Part shown: positions 41,377 through 50,381 of the stretch, piece by piece | How positions within the stretch are numbered: position 1 is the stretch's first letter | How the letters are laid out: each line of letters starts with the position of its first letter | Assembly (NCBI GenBank): GCA_964630665.1 | Contig: CAZVVN010000016.1 | Span: forward strand, 1-52,280 | Direction: 5' to 3' | From: UBA9619 sp964630665 | Lineage (GTDB): Bacteria > Pseudomonadota > Gammaproteobacteria > Arenicellales > UBA868 | DNA length: 52,280 nucleotides | Position numbers and translations under genes: made by a program | Notes under the pieces: model-generated | The model's input: only the letters and a program-made list of their open reading frames with translations | Told to the model about the DNA's origin: nothing | The model's database searches: none

Positions 41377-43110
41377 TCAACGAAATGGCCGCATGGCATC
41401 CGACAACCTGACCAGTTTCAGCATATCGTAGCGCTCTTCGGTTTCGTAGGAATCGTATGCGAACCGAAACCCGATCGTGTGGTTGGGCAGCAGCTGAATC
41501 AGCTGACCGCCGTAGCCTTTCATGGTCGGGATCCAGAACACCTCAGCATTTTGTGATCGGTACGGCAGATGCCAGATCCCGCCGTAATAGTGGACTTCCC
41601 CATCGGTGGTCTCAATACCGGTCGGCAAGCCCTTTCTCGTTCTGACATTAAAGAACTGATCCAGCATCCCGGGTGCCAGGATCTGCTGGCCCTCGATGAT
41701 GCCGCCCTCGAGAATCAGTTTTCCAAGCCGGGCAACGTTGTCCATGCTCAACAACAACCCTGCGTCACTGAGCGGCACTTCTTTTTGAGGGTCCGTCTCG
41801 ATCGTATGAAAATTCACCGCATGATGAATCCGAGCCGGCCGGTAGACTTCGTCGCGAACCATGTCCCAGATGCGTGAATCGGGACCGCGATGTCCCTTTA
41901 AAAGCGCATCCAGCGCGGCACCAGCAATATAGAGATCCTGGTCGCGATACCGTACGACGGTCCCGGCTGGCCAGGGGTAACCGGAACAGGCAAATGCGGC
42001 CCCATTTTTCTCATGCTGGCTGGGTGCGACAAACCACTCGTGGTAGTGGGTATAGCCTCTCAGCGCCTCTTCAGATTCCCTGGACTGCCATTCTTCGATC
42101 TGATAATCGGCAAATACGCCGGCCTGCTCGTCATCAGCGGCTGCCGTCCCGACCCCCGTCGCCATGTCCAGGCAATGACCGATGGTGACGTCCGCCCAGA
42201 CGGGGTTGTTTTGCGCCTCCGGCAAGAGATCGGCCACTAGAGCCTCACGCGGATCCTCGCCGATCACCTGGGCGAGACGCAAACAGGCGATGCTGCAGAA
42301 AGCCGTCTTGGTCGCCGACCAGATCCCGAATTTCATGGCATGGGGATAGGGGTAGTCCCCCATCGAAGTGCGGCAAGGCGTCGCGTAGATCTCCCCATCC
42401 ACGATCAACCCGCTGACGATACTGGAATCGCTCCCGAACCCCTGGTCGATGTCATCAAGGCCCGCTCGCGTCGCCTCTGATTTCCAGTCGGCCAATGGTC
42501 TGATCGGCGGTTGGTCCCGTTGCTCCTCGTGATAAGCCTCGCAGGTGGCGAGACAATCATCCGGGCTCAGAGGCTCAGGCGTCGCCTTTAGCCATCCCCA
42601 GGCCTGCAGGTTGTCCGGGCACAGAAATGCCTTGGTCTCGGTAACAATCTGATAGAAGACCGGCGAGATGCCGGTGTCGTTGTAGAGGAATGTCGCGATC
42701 CCGTGATGGGTGTCATTTTCAAAGATATTGCTCAACTGAAACGGCAACGCCGCTCTTGACCATCCCCCGTCTTCGGGCTCCGACCAGACCTTCCCCGGAG
42801 ACAGAGTGACATCCCAGTAACTCTCCCCTTCAGGGTTGCGTAACAGATCGCGGTCAAGCGGCACCAGATCAGAGCCGTCACTGACCAGGCGAAACCTCGC
42901 CGCTGGAAAAAGGTCGATTGCTTTGCCATTGACTGCAACACCCTGGTGATTGCAGTTCATCGGGGTCTGGAGAACATCCAGGGACAGTGCAAGCCCATGC
43001 TGTGCATCTGCCGACGATTCACTGGGCAGAAAAAACGCATTGTCGATCTGGCCCGCGACTGCGCCAGCCGCCAGTAACTGGTCAGCACTAAGTTGTTGGC
43101 GGGAATTCAT
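41377..43110 (-). CDS. Beta-lactamase-fold serine hydrolase
   Basis: This 577-residue protein has a ~230-residue N-terminal region of unknown fold followed by a class-C-beta-lactamase-like domain. The nucleophile motif SATK occurs in KFGIWSATKTAF, a VTIGHCLDMATGVG segment follows, and the C terminus has MKGYGGQLIQLLPNHTIGFRF where the family's (K/H)TG strand sits. No signal peptide is evident. Such proteins are esterases, amidases or D-aminopeptidases. It follows the luciferase-like gene by 12 bases. Confidence 0.75.
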   Translation of the reverse strand: MNSRQQLSADQLLAAGAVAGQIDNAFFLPSESSADAQHGLALSLDVLQTPMNCNHQGVAVNGKAIDLFPAARFRLVSDGSDLVPLDRDLLRNPEGESYWDVTLSPGKVWSEPEDGGWSRAALPFQLSNIFENDTHHGIATFLYNDTGISPVFYQIVTETKAFLCPDNLQAWGWLKATPEPLSPDDCLATCEAYHEEQRDQPPIRPLADWKSEATRAGLDDIDQGFGSDSSIVSGLIVDGEIYATPCRTSMGDYPYPHAMKFGIWSATKTAFCSIACLRLAQVIGEDPREALVADLLPEAQNNPVWADVTIGHCLDMATGVGTAAADDEQAGVFADYQIEEWQSRESEEALRGYTHYHEWFVAPSQHEKNGAAFACSGYPWPAGTVVRYRDQDLYIAGAALDALLKGHRGPDSRIWDMVRDEVYRPARIHHAVNFHTIETDPQKEVPLSDAGLLLSMDNVARLGKLILEGGIIEGQQILAPGMLDQFFNVRTRKGLPTGIETTDGEVHYYGGIWHLPYRSQNAEVFWIPTMKGYGGQLIQLLPNHTIGFRFAYDSYETEERYDMLKLVRLSDAMRPFR

Positions 43111-43122
43111 CGGGATCGAGGC

Positions 43123-44046
43123 TCAGCCGCCGGAGCGCAGCGCCGGGACGACCTCTTCTGCCAGCCGGCGCAGATGATCGAGGTCGAGTGAAGGCACGCC
43201 CAGCATCAGATGGCTGATGCCGGCATCGATCTGCTCGCGCAGCCGGTCTGTCACTTCCTGCGCGGAACCGAAGATGGCGTGTTGCTCCACATCGAAACCG
43301 TCGCCCCAATAGCCGTGCAGAAACCGATCGAGATCGGTGCGGGCCCGCGCCCGGTCGTCATCGACAGCGACATAGAGCAACCGCCCTGCTATTAATCCGT
43401 CCGGATCCTTGCCCGCCTCGCTCGCTGCGGCCTTGGCGATCTGCCAGCCCCGCTTGAAATCCTCGACGCTGCCGAACGGCGCCATGACCCAGCCGTCGGC
43501 CAGGGCCCCGGCCCGGCGGATGGCCGCATCGGCAACACCGCCGACCAGAATCGGCACGGCTGCTGCGGGCCGTACCGTCGCCTCGTCGAGGTTAAAGAAC
43601 GTCCCGGCGTGATCGACCGACACCCCATCAAGCAGCTGCCGCAGTACGGTCATGCTCTCGCGAAACAGCGTCACCCGCTGGTTCATGGGGATGCCCAGGC
43701 CCTCGTATTCCTCGGGGCGACCGCCCAGAGAGACGCCCAGCGCGAGCCGCCCGCCGCTCAGATGATGCAGGGTAGAGACCTGCCGGGCGACAACGGGTGC
43801 CAGGCGCAGGTTGAGCACCAGCACGGCCGTGCCGAGCAGCAGGTGTCGCGTGTTGGCCGCGGCCCAGGAGAGCAGCACTAAAGAATCTGCCAGCGGTGCC
43901 GGGTGAAGAACCCGGTCCTCGACCCAGATCGCATCAAAGCCCGAGGACTCGACCGTCTGAAAGAATTCAGCGTAGGCCTGACCGCTCTGTAAACCGGCAA
44001 CGTCGACACCCGGCGCATGGATGCCGATAGATAAAGACTTGTCCAC
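43123..44046 (-). CDS. Luciferase-like (LLM class) flavin oxidoreductase
   Basis: The 307-residue TIM-barrel protein fits the bacterial luciferase-like monooxygenase family: FFQTVESSGFDAIWVEDRVLHP, LLGTAVLVLNLRLAPVVARQVSTLHHLSGGRLALGVSLGG and PILVGGVADAAIRRAGALADGW. It uses reduced FMN or F420, and the sequence alone does not settle which. It lies 12 bases upstream of the serine hydrolase and 50 bases downstream of a tiny gene on the same strand, so a four-gene unit is likely. Confidence 0.87.
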   Translation of the reverse strand: MDKSLSIGIHAPGVDVAGLQSGQAYAEFFQTVESSGFDAIWVEDRVLHPAPLADSLVLLSWAAANTRHLLLGTAVLVLNLRLAPVVARQVSTLHHLSGGRLALGVSLGGRPEEYEGLGIPMNQRVTLFRESMTVLRQLLDGVSVDHAGTFFNLDEATVRPAAAVPILVGGVADAAIRRAGALADGWVMAPFGSVEDFKRGWQIAKAAASEAGKDPDGLIAGRLLYVAVDDDRARARTDLDRFLHGYWGDGFDVEQHAIFGSAQEVTDRLREQIDAGISHLMLGVPSLDLDHLRRLAEEVVPALRSGG

Positions 44047-44096
44047 CGATCCGATCTCCTGTTGCAGGGGACCCCTTCGCAGTCAAGCCACGGGGT

Positions 44097-44288
44097 CTAC
44101 CCTTCCGATATGAATTCCAGGCCGGCCATGTTGCCGATATAATATTTCTCGTTAGACGACTCTTTCTTTAAGACCACCTTGGTGTTCGTCCCTTCGACGA
44201 CCACCTCAAGAAATCTCTCCGATTTCTTCATCACAGTAGCATCGAGCGTCTTGTTATTGTCTGTACAGGTGAGTTTGATCAGTTCCAT
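44097..44288 (-). CDS. Small beta-rich protein, unknown
   Basis: The 63-residue protein from ATG 44288 reads as alternating strands (MELIKLTCTDNNKTLDATVMKKSERFLEVVVEGTNT, then KVVLKKESSNEKYYIGNMAGLEFISEG), suggestive of a small SH3/PilZ-like barrel. GAAGG lies about 10 bases upstream. No family is recognised. It sits 19 bases after another tiny gene and 50 bases before the luciferase-like gene. Confidence 0.6.
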   Translation of the reverse strand: MELIKLTCTDNNKTLDATVMKKSERFLEVVVEGTNTKVVLKKESSNEKYYIGNMAGLEFISEG

Positions 44289-44307
44289 GGGTTTGTGACC
44301 TTCCGTT

Positions 44308-44487
44308 CTACACGGGCCGGAGACTTTGTTTGACGTAGCCGGGATTGATCGCCTGGGCCTTGTTGATCGCCTCAGCCGGCGTCCGCGCCGCAACGACTTC
44401 TTTAGCCTGGAAACGACCGGGATACTTCACCCCGAGCTTCTCGGCCTGTTTATCGTCCCAGCGCAATCTTACTTCGTAGCTTTTCAT
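44308..44487 (-). CDS. Small basic protein, unknown
   Basis: The 59-residue protein from ATG 44487 reads MKSYEVRLRWDDKQAEKLG and continues to VVAARTPAEAINKAQAINPGYVKQ. It has the pattern of a short strand-helix domain in which xxVxAxTPxEAIxKA recalls DUF-type 'phage-like' or ribosome-associated small proteins. AGAAGG lies nine bases before the ATG. It heads the run of four minus-strand genes; the 300 bases upstream are AT-rich and should hold the promoter. Confidence 0.6.
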   Translation of the reverse strand: MKSYEVRLRWDDKQAEKLGVKYPGRFQAKEVVAARTPAEAINKAQAINPGYVKQSLRPV

Positions 44488-44789
44488 TGGCTGAACCTTC
44501 TCAGTGCATCCCACCCGGGTGGGGCCCTAAGGGTCTGGTAACAAAGTACGACTATCCACAAGCTATCTTTTGGTTTTTGATAGTCTAATGTCTAGATCAG
44601 AACAACACTGGAAAACATTGGCGCACGGCACTAGGGTAAATGCCAATTAATTCTTGTCAGAATCTATCATCACTTTACCCAAAACTTCTCAAAAGGAATC
44701 AAATTCTAGCTTCGATGCAGCATCTATTTATAAGACAAACGCTATAGTGGCAGTTCCGGTTGAAATTGATTTCAAGCGAGCACTGAAAC
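44488..44789. other. AT-rich divergent intergenic region
   Basis: This 302-base gap lies between the divergent tiny gene (minus) and the isoprenylcysteine-methyltransferase-like gene (plus). It is AT-rich and holds a TATAGT hexamer near 44744 that could be a -10 element for the plus-strand gene, but no good -35 partner is visible. No gene or structured RNA was recognised. Confidence 0.4.
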
Positions 44790-45239
44790 ATGCTGAAGAC
44801 CAAAATTCCACCACCAGTCATCGCTTTGTTTTTTATAGCGCTTCAGTATCTCTCGACTTACCTTATTCCGGCGTTTCGTTTCGATTATCAGACCATTCTG
44901 GCGGTGATCTGCCTGGTTGCCGGATTGTCTCCAGCGGGCATTGCTTTTTTCCAATTCAAAAACAATGACACCACGATTGATCCCAGAAAACCTGAAAATT
45001 CCACTGAACTGGTCGTCGGCGGTGTATTCAAATACAGCCGGAACCCGATGTATGTTGGACTGACGATGGTCTTGGTCAGTGCCAGTTTGTTTTTGGGCGC
45101 CTGGTCAGGTCTGGTTTTAGTCCCCGTCTTTATTCTTGTGATCAATCATCTTCAGATCCTGCCCGAAGAGGAAGCCATGAAGAAGCTCTTTGGCAAGCAA
45201 TACGCTGAATACTGCAAGAACGTCAGGCGCTGGATTTAA
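44790..45239 (+). CDS. Isoprenylcysteine carboxyl methyltransferase/PEMT-like membrane protein
   Basis: The 149-residue protein has four hydrophobic helices (about 8-27, 33-53, 88-105 and 107-124) and the ICMT signature: VVGGVFKYSRNPMYVGLTMVL, then the C-terminal EEEAMKKLFGKQYAEYCKNVRRW. Bacterial relatives methylate small isoprenoid, lipid or thiol substrates with SAM at the membrane. No strong ribosome-binding site is present. It is monocistronic and converges on the GFA gene with 9 bases between stops. Confidence 0.85.
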   Translation: MLKTKIPPPVIALFFIALQYLSTYLIPAFRFDYQTILAVICLVAGLSPAGIAFFQFKNNDTTIDPRKPENSTELVVGGVFKYSRNPMYVGLTMVLVSASLFLGAWSGLVLVPVFILVINHLQILPEEEAMKKLFGKQYAEYCKNVRRWI

Positions 45240-45248
45240 TCGCCAGTC

Positions 45249-45710
45249 TCAGCCTCCTTTTAACCGCTCTGCCTCCGGGACCTGCGGATCATAGTAGGGA
45301 ATGGTCGGGTGGCTTTCGGGCACCGCCAGATGCACGAAGTCGGCACTGGAACGCTGAAAGACCTCCCGTTGGAGCTCGTACCAGAACGTCGGGGGGTCAT
45401 AAGACCCGCCCGCAGTACCCGTGTAGTCAGGCAGGGCGCCGACTTTCCACAACACGGTGCTGCCGCATTCGGTGCAGAACTGATTCACTGTGGTATTGCC
45501 CGTCTCGGTCTGATACTGGTAGGACTTGAGCTCACCCTGTAGAACCCTGACATCGTCTTCCGGAAAGTAGACCGAGACCCCGAACGCACTGCCCGAGCGC
45601 AGCTGGCAGTACCGGCAGTGGCAGGCGCCGACTCTCTTAGGTGTCCCGTGGGCCTCGAAGCGTACCGCGCCGCACAGGCATCCGCCCTGGTGAACTGTGT
45701 TGTCTTGCAT
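45249..45710 (-). CDS. GFA family zinc protein
   Basis: The 153-residue Mss4-like protein has the zinc ligands CLCG (residues 10-13), CHCRYCQ and CTECGS in order, with RSGSAFGVSVYF between. It is a typical GFA family member, longer than the one at 29225 at its C terminus. No particular substrate can be assigned. It is transcribed away from the Rieske operon. Confidence 0.88.
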   Translation of the reverse strand: MQDNTVHQGGCLCGAVRFEAHGTPKRVGACHCRYCQLRSGSAFGVSVYFPEDDVRVLQGELKSYQYQTETGNTTVNQFCTECGSTVLWKVGALPDYTGTAGGSYDPPTFWYELQREVFQRSSADFVHLAVPESHPTIPYYDPQVPEAERLKGG

Positions 45711-45950
45711 ATCTATCTCCGGGGGCCTTTTCAGGCCGTCTTCGGTTTTATTTCTCTCGAATTACACCATCATGCTGTCCGGAACTCGACCCCTGTGTGA
45801 TGAAAGCGTCAGCCGAGATGAGGGATGGAAATCGTCGATCACTTCATGCGCGATTACGGCGTTGTCCTGTCACGGACACAAAGTGCATTCGTCCATAAAG
45901 ACAGGTGTAAACTGTCCGAACCGTTCGCTACCGAACGATGGAATAAGACG

Positions 45951-46100
45951 ATGGCTCATTATATGTTACAAGTGAAATACACACTCGAAGAAATCAGCCA
46001 AATTGCAGTGTCTGGCGATACCCGACAAGAGACCGTCCGGCCTTATCATCGCGTAGTCGCTGCGCGACATATGCACTGGATGTTCCAGTCTTCTGTGTAA
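45951..46100 (+). pseudogene. Truncated GYD-domain protein fragment
   Basis: The 49-residue frame starts MAHYMLQVKYTLEEISQIAVSG and continues DTRQETVRPYHRVVAA. This matches the first strand and helix of GYD-domain proteins, which start like MxxYMxQVxYT and continue R-x-EAVRP. The conserved following GG and GYD segments are absent in all three frames, and the Rieske gene starts 24 bases later. It is most likely a remnant. The remaining 240 bases of the gap (45711-45950) hold nothing I can support. Confidence 0.4.
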
Positions 46101-46124
46101 GGCTACTCCTGCCACAGTCAAACG

Positions 46125-47252
46125 ATGACCAGCTCCGTAGAGACTCCGCTTCCCGAAAATTTCCTGGACCAGGCCGAGGGTTCCTGGACACTGCCCTCGT
46201 TCTGGTACACCGACTTGGAAATCTTCGCCCGTGAAAAGGAGAAAATATTTTATAAAAACTGGTGGTACGTGGGTGCCGCAAGCCAGGTCTCCAAACCCGG
46301 TGAATTTCTTACCGCAACTGTAGTCGACCAGGACATCTTCGTCATACGGGGCGGGGACCAGATACTCCGTGCCTTCTACAATGTCTGCCGGCACCGTGCG
46401 CACCAACTGGTGCATGGTCGGGGCTGCAACCGGGTGCTGGTCTGCCCCTACCATGGCTGGACCTATGACATCGAGGGCCGTTTGAAAGGCGGCCGGAATC
46501 TTGAGGGGATGAAGAATTTCGACCGCCGGGATTTCGGCCTCGTTGCTGTACGGGTGGAGACGCTGGCCGGACTGGTCTTTGTCAACCTGGACACCGATGC
46601 CGTCCCTCTGGCCGATATTTCGCGATCCATGATCAAAGATATGCGTGCCCATTGCCCGGGCCTGGATGATCTTGTGCTCGCCAGGCAGCATGAACTGGAA
46701 ACCGCGGCCAACTGGAAGACCCTGGTGGACAATGATCTCGAGTCCTATCACTCGGCTGTAGCCCATCCATCGTTGATGGGACTGCTTGATTATTCTTCCT
46801 TTGAGGTCTGGGAAGATCAATGGACCACCTGTCATGCCATGTCCAGCGCCAATCCCGAGAACCCCGCCTATCCGGTGGATACCAACGACCCGGTCAAGCG
46901 GGCCATCTACACCTGGCTGTGGCCGAACACTGCCTTTTTCGTCGCGCCCGGAGGGAGCAATCTCGGGGTCTTTCAGATGATTCCGACGGGCCCTGAGTCG
47001 AGTATCCAGCGCTGGGATTTCTATTTTGAAAACGAACAGCCCAGTGAACGCGAACAGGCATACCTGGACTGGACCATCGACACGCTCATCCCGGAAGACA
47101 CCGCTTTATACGAAAATGTACAACGCGGCCTGCGCTCCCGCGGATATTCTCAGGGTCGATTTGTGATTGCCAGTGATCGGCCGGAATGGAGCGAACATCA
47201 TGTGCATCAGTTCCAGAAACTGGTGCGCGATGCATTGCTTGCTGACAGCTGA
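46125..47252 (+). CDS. Rieske oxygenase alpha subunit with bridging Glu
   Basis: The 375-residue protein has Rieske ligands Cys88, His90, Cys107 and His110 (CRHR...CPYHGW) and a mononuclear iron site His209/His214 in NDLESYHSAVAHPSL. The residue linking the two metal centres is Glu206, where aromatic dioxygenases have Asp; carnitine monooxygenase CntA is known to use Glu there. This suggests a quaternary- or tertiary-amine substrate. No beta subunit or reductase is encoded in the window. It leads a three-gene operon; the next start is 4 bases after its stop. Confidence 0.9.
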   Translation: MTSSVETPLPENFLDQAEGSWTLPSFWYTDLEIFAREKEKIFYKNWWYVGAASQVSKPGEFLTATVVDQDIFVIRGGDQILRAFYNVCRHRAHQLVHGRGCNRVLVCPYHGWTYDIEGRLKGGRNLEGMKNFDRRDFGLVAVRVETLAGLVFVNLDTDAVPLADISRSMIKDMRAHCPGLDDLVLARQHELETAANWKTLVDNDLESYHSAVAHPSLMGLLDYSSFEVWEDQWTTCHAMSSANPENPAYPVDTNDPVKRAIYTWLWPNTAFFVAPGGSNLGVFQMIPTGPESSIQRWDFYFENEQPSEREQAYLDWTIDTLIPEDTALYENVQRGLRSRGYSQGRFVIASDRPEWSEHHVHQFQKLVRDALLADS

Positions 47253-47256
47253 GTCC

Positions 47257-48417
47257 ATGAACAACAAACAAAACCCGGTAGTCTTCTCAGATATGCTCTC
47301 AGAAGAACCCGACCCGGGTATCGCCCGTGGCCTGGCCAATGACGCTTTTACGTCGGAAGCATTTCTCGACCTCGAACGACAGAATCTGTTCCCGAAGTGC
47401 TGGCTGTTTGCCGGCCGTGCAAGCCAGTTGCCGGAGTCCGGTGACCGGGAACCTGTGGAAATTGCCGGGCAGCCACTTGTCATAGTGCGCGACGGCCGGA
47501 ACAGGATCCGGGTGTTTCACAATGTCTGTCCCCACCGGGGCTCACGGATTGTGCCGTACAGCAGCAAAGGCGACCGGACCATCAGCTGCCCCTACCACCG
47601 CTGGACTTTCAACCTGGACGGCTCGCTTCTCGCCCGCCCGCATTTTCATGGGCCCGATGCGCATGACACCGCCACGGCCGCGTCTTGTGACTCCACCGAC
47701 AGGCCCCGCCTGCCTGAAGTACGATGCGCCCAGTGGTTCGACTGGGTGTTCGTCAATCTGGATGGGCAGGCAGCTCCTTTTGAACAGGTCTATCGTCCAG
47801 CGATGGAAAGACTCGCACTCTACCCGCTCAGTCAGTTTACCTTCGACGCAGCGGAGTCCTTTGAGTTTGAAAGTAACTGGAAGCTGGTTGCGGAAAACTG
47901 GATCGACATGTACCACATATTCAGTGTTCACCCGGACCTGGATGACTTTATGGTGCCCGGTTCACGATGCGGCATGTCCGTGGATGAGGCATTCATCTAC
48001 AACCAGTACTCCATGACCCGCAGCAGTCGAGCCCATGGCCTTGTGCCAGCGAAGGGCGTCGAAGAAGTACAGGGCCTTGTGACTTTTGGTCTGTTATTCC
48101 CAGCAGTGGGCATCACCGTGGACCCGACCAATGTCCTTATTGCCAGCTTCAGTCCGCTGGCGGCAGATCGAACCCGCATGGACATGCTGTTTTACTTTCC
48201 TGAGGAGGTGACCGACTCCGACGAATACAAAGACGCACGACAGCAATACCGAGACTGGTGGATTGGACTCAACAGTGAAGACCAAGCGGTCTGTCGCCTG
48301 CTTCAGCTCGGCCGGCAGTCGCCGACCTATGATGGCGGGCGCTTTGCGCCCTACTGGGATCGGGCGACGCTGCATTTTCAAAGGTCAATCATTCGGCACC
48401 TGGGCGATCAGCGCTGA
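47257..48417 (+). CDS. Rieske oxygenase alpha subunit with bridging Asp
   Basis: The 386-residue protein has Rieske ligands Cys91, His93, Cys111 and His114 and the iron motif NWIDMYHIFSVHPDL with Asp217, His220 and His225. It is only distantly similar to the Rieske protein before it and has the usual Asp bridge. ATG 47257 is used; the frame upstream overlaps the previous gene and lacks similarity. The two oxygenases may act on successive methyl groups or form a mixed complex. Confidence 0.9.
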   Translation: MNNKQNPVVFSDMLSEEPDPGIARGLANDAFTSEAFLDLERQNLFPKCWLFAGRASQLPESGDREPVEIAGQPLVIVRDGRNRIRVFHNVCPHRGSRIVPYSSKGDRTISCPYHRWTFNLDGSLLARPHFHGPDAHDTATAASCDSTDRPRLPEVRCAQWFDWVFVNLDGQAAPFEQVYRPAMERLALYPLSQFTFDAAESFEFESNWKLVAENWIDMYHIFSVHPDLDDFMVPGSRCGMSVDEAFIYNQYSMTRSSRAHGLVPAKGVEEVQGLVTFGLLFPAVGITVDPTNVLIASFSPLAADRTRMDMLFYFPEEVTDSDEYKDARQQYRDWWIGLNSEDQAVCRLLQLGRQSPTYDGGRFAPYWDRATLHFQRSIIRHLGDQR

Positions 48418-48425
48418 GCAGTCGA

Positions 48426-50381
48426 ATGGTTTCATTCCCGCACCTCTTTTCACCCTTTCAGCTGGGGTCTGTGACGCTCAAAAACCGGATCTTCGTCCCC
48501 AGTCACGGCACCCGGCACGCTCGCAACCACCAGGCCGGCGACGATCTGATCGCCTATTACGAGGCACGCGCACGGGGCGGGGTCGGGATGATCTTCACCG
48601 AAGTCTGTTCGGTGCACTCGAGCTACGACGTGCCGAACCGCATTTCGCTGACCCGCGACGAGTATGTTCCTGGAGTCAGGCGACTGGCAGACATGTGCCA
48701 CAGCCATGACTGTGCCATCGTCGTCCAGCTCTATCACCCTGGACGGATTCCTTCACAGTCACTCGACGGCTCACGGCTGGTCGCCTATGCCCCCTCGGAA
48801 GTGATGGACGAACAACACCGCTTCCAGCCCTACCCGATGCCGGCAGACCTGATCTTGGAAATTGTCGAGAGCTTCGCAGAAGCAGCACACCGCGCATCCG
48901 AGGCGGGCTGCGACGGCATCGAGATCATCGGCAGTATGGGTTACCTGGTTGCCCAATTTCTGAACCCACGGGTCAACCTGAGAACGGATCAGTATGGCGG
49001 CTCACCGGACGGGCGGCTCAAGTTCCTTCGCGACATCATCACCGCGATTCGACATCGCACCCCCTCGGACTTTCTGGCCGGTGTCCGCATCTCGGCAGAT
49101 GAGATGGATCATGACGGTCTGCGGCCTGACGAGGTTCGCGAGATCTGCCGCGCGCTCGACCAAGACGGCCAGATCGACTTCCTGGACATTATTGCAGGCA
49201 GCGCGGCCAGTGCTGCCGGATGGACGCACGTGGTCCCGCCAATGTTTGTCAAACCCGGTTACCTTGCAGACAGTGCCCGGGCAATTAAGGGCCAGGTCGC
49301 GGTGCCAGTGCTTGTTGCCGGGCGCATCAACCAGCCCCAGCACGCTGAGAAGATGATCGAAGATGGAGATGCCGACCTGTGCGGGATGGTGCGCGCCACG
49401 ATCTGCGATCCGGAGTTTGCCAACAAGGCGCGCGAGGGCCGAGCTGAAGACATCCGGGCCTGTATCGGTTGTAACCAGGCCTGCATCGGTCACGGGATGG
49501 GTGAGTTCGGCATCTCCTGCATTCAGCACCCGGAGAGTGGTCGCGAACAGCTATACGGTGTGCGCCAACCTGCGTCGCCGATTCGCGAGGTGCTGGTCGT
49601 GGGTGGCGGCCCCGCCGGGCTCAAGGCCGCGGCCGTCGCTGCCGAGCGCGGCCACCGGGTGATCCTGCACGAACGCGAAACCCGGCTCGGCGGTCAGGTG
49701 TTACTCGCCCAGTCACTGCCGGGCCGCGCCGAGTTCGGAGGCATCATCACCAACCTTCATCGTGAGTGTGTTCTCGCGGGCGTTACAGTGCAGACCGACT
49801 CACCGGTGACGTCCGAGTCGGTCGAATTAAGCAGTGCCGAAGTCGTTATCCTCGCCACCGGCGCTGTTCAGGCAGAGACCGCTATCGAGGGCCTTGAAGA
49901 AAGCCACGTCATCGACGCCTGGTCCGTGATCAGCGAAGACACCCGGGTGGGCACGTCCGTGATCATCGCCGACTCGCGCTGCGACTGGATCGGCCTGGGG
50001 GTGGCGGAGAAACTCGCGAGGTCAGGCTGTAGGGTACGGCTTGTCGTCAACGGCGCAGTGCCCGGTGACGGCATTCATTTTGTCACGCGAAATATGTGGA
50101 TCGGTGCGCTCCATCAGCTTGGCGTGGAGATGATTCCTTTCGCCCGCCTCTATGGTGTTGATTCTGACCACGCGTATTTTCAGCATACCATCAACGCAGA
50201 ACCCATTGTGTTCGAAGGCATTGACAGCGTTGTGACCGTGTCGCCCAACCGCCGGGTCGCGACTCTGGCTGATGCGCTTGCCCACAGTGACCGAGAGATC
50301 CGTCTTATCGGCGACTGCCTGTCACCGCGTACAGTTGAGGAAGCCGTACTCGACGGGCTGCGTGCAGGAGTTGAAGTCTGA
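48426..50381 (+). CDS. TMADH/DgcA/2,4-dienoyl-CoA-reductase-type iron-sulfur flavoprotein
   Basis: The 651-residue protein has an FMN-binding barrel (1-335), a [4Fe-4S] motif with Cys346, Cys349, Cys353 and Cys365 (C-x2-C-x3-C-x11-C), and an FAD/NAD domain from about 388 (VVGGGPAGLKAA). The old-yellow-enzyme substrate pair His/His is replaced: IIGSMGYLVAQFLNP has Ile168 and Met171. Relatives demethylate dimethylglycine or N-methylproline, or oxidise trimethylamine. It starts 8 bases after the second Rieske gene, so it is the third gene of the operon. Confidence 0.88.
   Translation: MVSFPHLFSPFQLGSVTLKNRIFVPSHGTRHARNHQAGDDLIAYYEARARGGVGMIFTEVCSVHSSYDVPNRISLTRDEYVPGVRRLADMCHSHDCAIVVQLYHPGRIPSQSLDGSRLVAYAPSEVMDEQHRFQPYPMPADLILEIVESFAEAAHRASEAGCDGIEIIGSMGYLVAQFLNPRVNLRTDQYGGSPDGRLKFLRDIITAIRHRTPSDFLAGVRISADEMDHDGLRPDEVREICRALDQDGQIDFLDIIAGSAASAAGWTHVVPPMFVKPGYLADSARAIKGQVAVPVLVAGRINQPQHAEKMIEDGDADLCGMVRATICDPEFANKAREGRAEDIRACIGCNQACIGHGMGEFGISCIQHPESGREQLYGVRQPASPIREVLVVGGGPAGLKAAAVAAERGHRVILHERETRLGGQVLLAQSLPGRAEFGGIITNLHRECVLAGVTVQTDSPVTSESVELSSAEVVILATGAVQAETAIEGLEESHVIDAWSVISEDTRVGTSVIIADSRCDWIGLGVAEKLARSGCRVRLVVNGAVPGDGIHFVTRNMWIGALHQLGVEMIPFARLYGVDSDHAYFQHTINAEPIVFEGIDSVVTVSPNRRVATLADALAHSDREIRLIGDCLSPRTVEEAVLDGLRAGVEV

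Noticed and set aside
45966..46835. 289-codon minus-strand frame opposite the first Rieske gene
   Set aside because: The plus strand encodes a complete Rieske oxygenase with all ligands; the antisense frame has no family features.
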